A stretch of 7,486 nucleotides of DNA, taken from contig CALGTJ010000188.1 in NCBI GenBank assembly GCA_937901435.1, positions 1 through 7,486 on the forward strand, read 5' to 3'. Positions 6,699 through 7,486 of this stretch are shown one piece after another. Positions within the stretch are counted from its first letter, which is position 1. The number at the start of each line of letters is the position of its first letter. Under the pieces are notes generated by a model, which made no database searches, was not told the DNA's origin, and saw nothing but the letters and a program-made list of their open reading frames with translations. This stretch comes from an uncultured Rhodobacter sp. (GTDB taxonomy: Bacteria > Pseudomonadota > Alphaproteobacteria > Rhodobacterales > Rhodobacteraceae). The position numbers and the translations under genes are program-made.

Positions 6699-6716
6699 TG
6701 GGCGTCTCTTTCAGGA

Positions 6717-7388
6717 TTAGAACTGATAGTCAAAGAAATCGATCGTCGCGGCAGCTTTTTCATAAACCATGTTTTTCAAGGTCTCATCATAGAACCCACG
6801 ATAGTCCACATCCAGCCCTCTGGCTTTTGCCTTCAGTTTTGGCAATTCGGATGTCTCAAGACCGATCAAATCACACGCGTGATCGAAATCCGCCTGCAAA
6901 TTCTCATAACGGATGTAGAAATCGGCCCAGGGCTTTCCGCATGTGTCAAAGTAGAAATGGTTGTTGCGTGGCAGACCTTCGATGATAATCTGCATTTGTG
7001 CGCGATACTCTTCGTTTCTTGGGTCAATCGTCTGGTTCAGAATCAAGCTTCGCACATCATCGCTAAACACGGCACCTTGTTTATGCTCTCGGAAAATTTT
7101 CCAAAACAACATCGAGATCGCTACATCCCACGGGTTTCGCACGCATGTGACCTTTGTATAGGCATCCCAAAGTACAGGCTCCATAATGGCCTTTATCTTT
7201 TCGGGATATGTGTGCGTTGGAATTCCGACACAGTTCATTGCGTTACGGAAAAACCCTTCGGTGTTGCCGGGGGCGGTCACGATATCGGGATGGCGACAAT
7301 GCTGCCCGAAAGCCACCAAAAGGCTGGAGCCGGCAACTTTGCGGGGTTTGAAATAAACAAATTTGTGGCTGTGAGAGATGATTGTCAT
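6717..7388 (-). CDS. Sulfotransferase family protein (Sulfotransfer_2-like)
   Basis: The 223-residue protein has clear PAPS-binding elements. The 5'-phosphosulfate loop is FKPRKVAGSSL (13-23), preceded by the short strand HKFVY, and the 3'-phosphate site is VRNPWDVAISMLFW (83-96) with Arg84 and Ser92. YIRYENLQADFDHAC (158-172) is the conserved 'yENL' segment, and the C-terminal YEKAAATIDFFDYQF (209-223) matches the end of this family, which includes heparan and chondroitin sulfotransferase relatives and many bacterial proteins. No signal peptide or membrane anchor is seen, so it is cytoplasmic. The ATG at 7388 has no strong ribosome binding site (GCGGA is the best candidate). It is the first gene of a two-gene operon with the PhyH oxygenase. 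It shares little beyond the binding loops with the plus-strand sulfotransferase, so the two are not recent duplicates and probably have different acceptors. Confidence 0.85.
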   Translation of the reverse strand: MTIISHSHKFVYFKPRKVAGSSLLVAFGQHCRHPDIVTAPGNTEGFFRNAMNCVGIPTHTYPEKIKAIMEPVLWDAYTKVTCVRNPWDVAISMLFWKIFREHKQGAVFSDDVRSLILNQTIDPRNEEYRAQMQIIIEGLPRNNHFYFDTCGKPWADFYIRYENLQADFDHACDLIGLETSELPKLKAKARGLDVDYRGFYDETLKNMVYEKAAATIDFFDYQF

Positions 7389-7436
7389 TGATGGTCCGCG
7401 AAGGCTTGCCGAAAACAGTTTGTCAGGAACCTAGAG

Positions 7437-7458
7437 GTGGTCCTAGTTCTTCGACCAC
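7437..7458. repeat. Inverted repeat upstream of the minus-strand operon
   Basis: GTGGTC at 7437-7442 is repeated in reverse complement as GACCAC at 7453-7458, with a 10-base spacer; flanking G-T and A-T pairs could extend the stem slightly. It lies 49 bases upstream of the sulfotransferase ATG at 7388 and has no T-run, so it is not an obvious terminator. It may be an operator, an mRNA hairpin, or part of a mobile element end beyond the window. Confidence 0.35.
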
Positions 7459-7486
7459 TTTGCGGCCCTGTTAAGGTGGATCAGGG

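Noticed and set aside
6489..7391. 300-residue plus-strand open frame
   Set aside because: It lies antisense to the clear minus-strand sulfotransferase and the start of the PhyH gene, has no recognisable motif, and its composition is that of a shadow frame.
1..7486. CRISPR arrays, tRNA or rRNA genes, riboswitches
   Set aside because: No regularly spaced repeats, cloverleaf-like segments or known RNA motifs were seen when reading both strands.

Overview
The window looks like accessory DNA from a Gram-negative bacterium, most likely an alphaproteobacterium of the Rhodobacterales/Roseobacter type. This rests on general impressions: medium-high GC, densely packed genes, GTG as well as ATG starts, and an IS21-family remnant. 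I could not test it against a database.

Left flank (1 to about 1309). The 5' end of a DUF262 / GmrSD-type gene, a family linked to type IV restriction and phage defence, runs off the left edge on the minus strand. Next comes the right-hand end of an IS21-family insertion sequence: its terminal repeats and the last 54 codons of istB, cut off abruptly near 755. About 570 bases with no recognisable gene follow, containing a few short palindromes. This is rearranged DNA typical of an island boundary.

Centre (1328-5952, plus strand). Five tightly packed genes form a probable operon: a thioesterase-fold alpha/beta hydrolase with Cys in the nucleophile position, a fatty acyl-AMP ligase-like (FAAL) adenylating enzyme, a cytochrome P450, a free-standing acyl carrier protein (ACP), and a PAPS-dependent sulfotransferase-like protein. 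Gene junctions are a 7-base gap, a 23-base overlap, a 4-base gap and a 4-base overlap. The simplest model is that the ligase activates a carboxylic acid as its adenylate and loads it on the ACP, the P450 oxidises the bound acyl chain, the sulfotransferase may sulfate the new hydroxyl, and the hydrolase releases the product.

Right flank (5970-7388, minus strand). A second two-gene operon converges on the first. It encodes another sulfotransferase followed by a phytanoyl-CoA dioxygenase-like (PhyH) Fe(II)/2-oxoglutarate oxygenase. Each operon therefore pairs an oxygenase with a sulfotransferase. Together the seven genes look like a small biosynthetic cluster for an oxidised, possibly sulfated, acyl metabolite. 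No polyketide synthase, peptide synthetase condensation domain, transporter, regulator or phosphopantetheinyl transferase is present in the window. The last ~98 bases hold only short inverted repeats.
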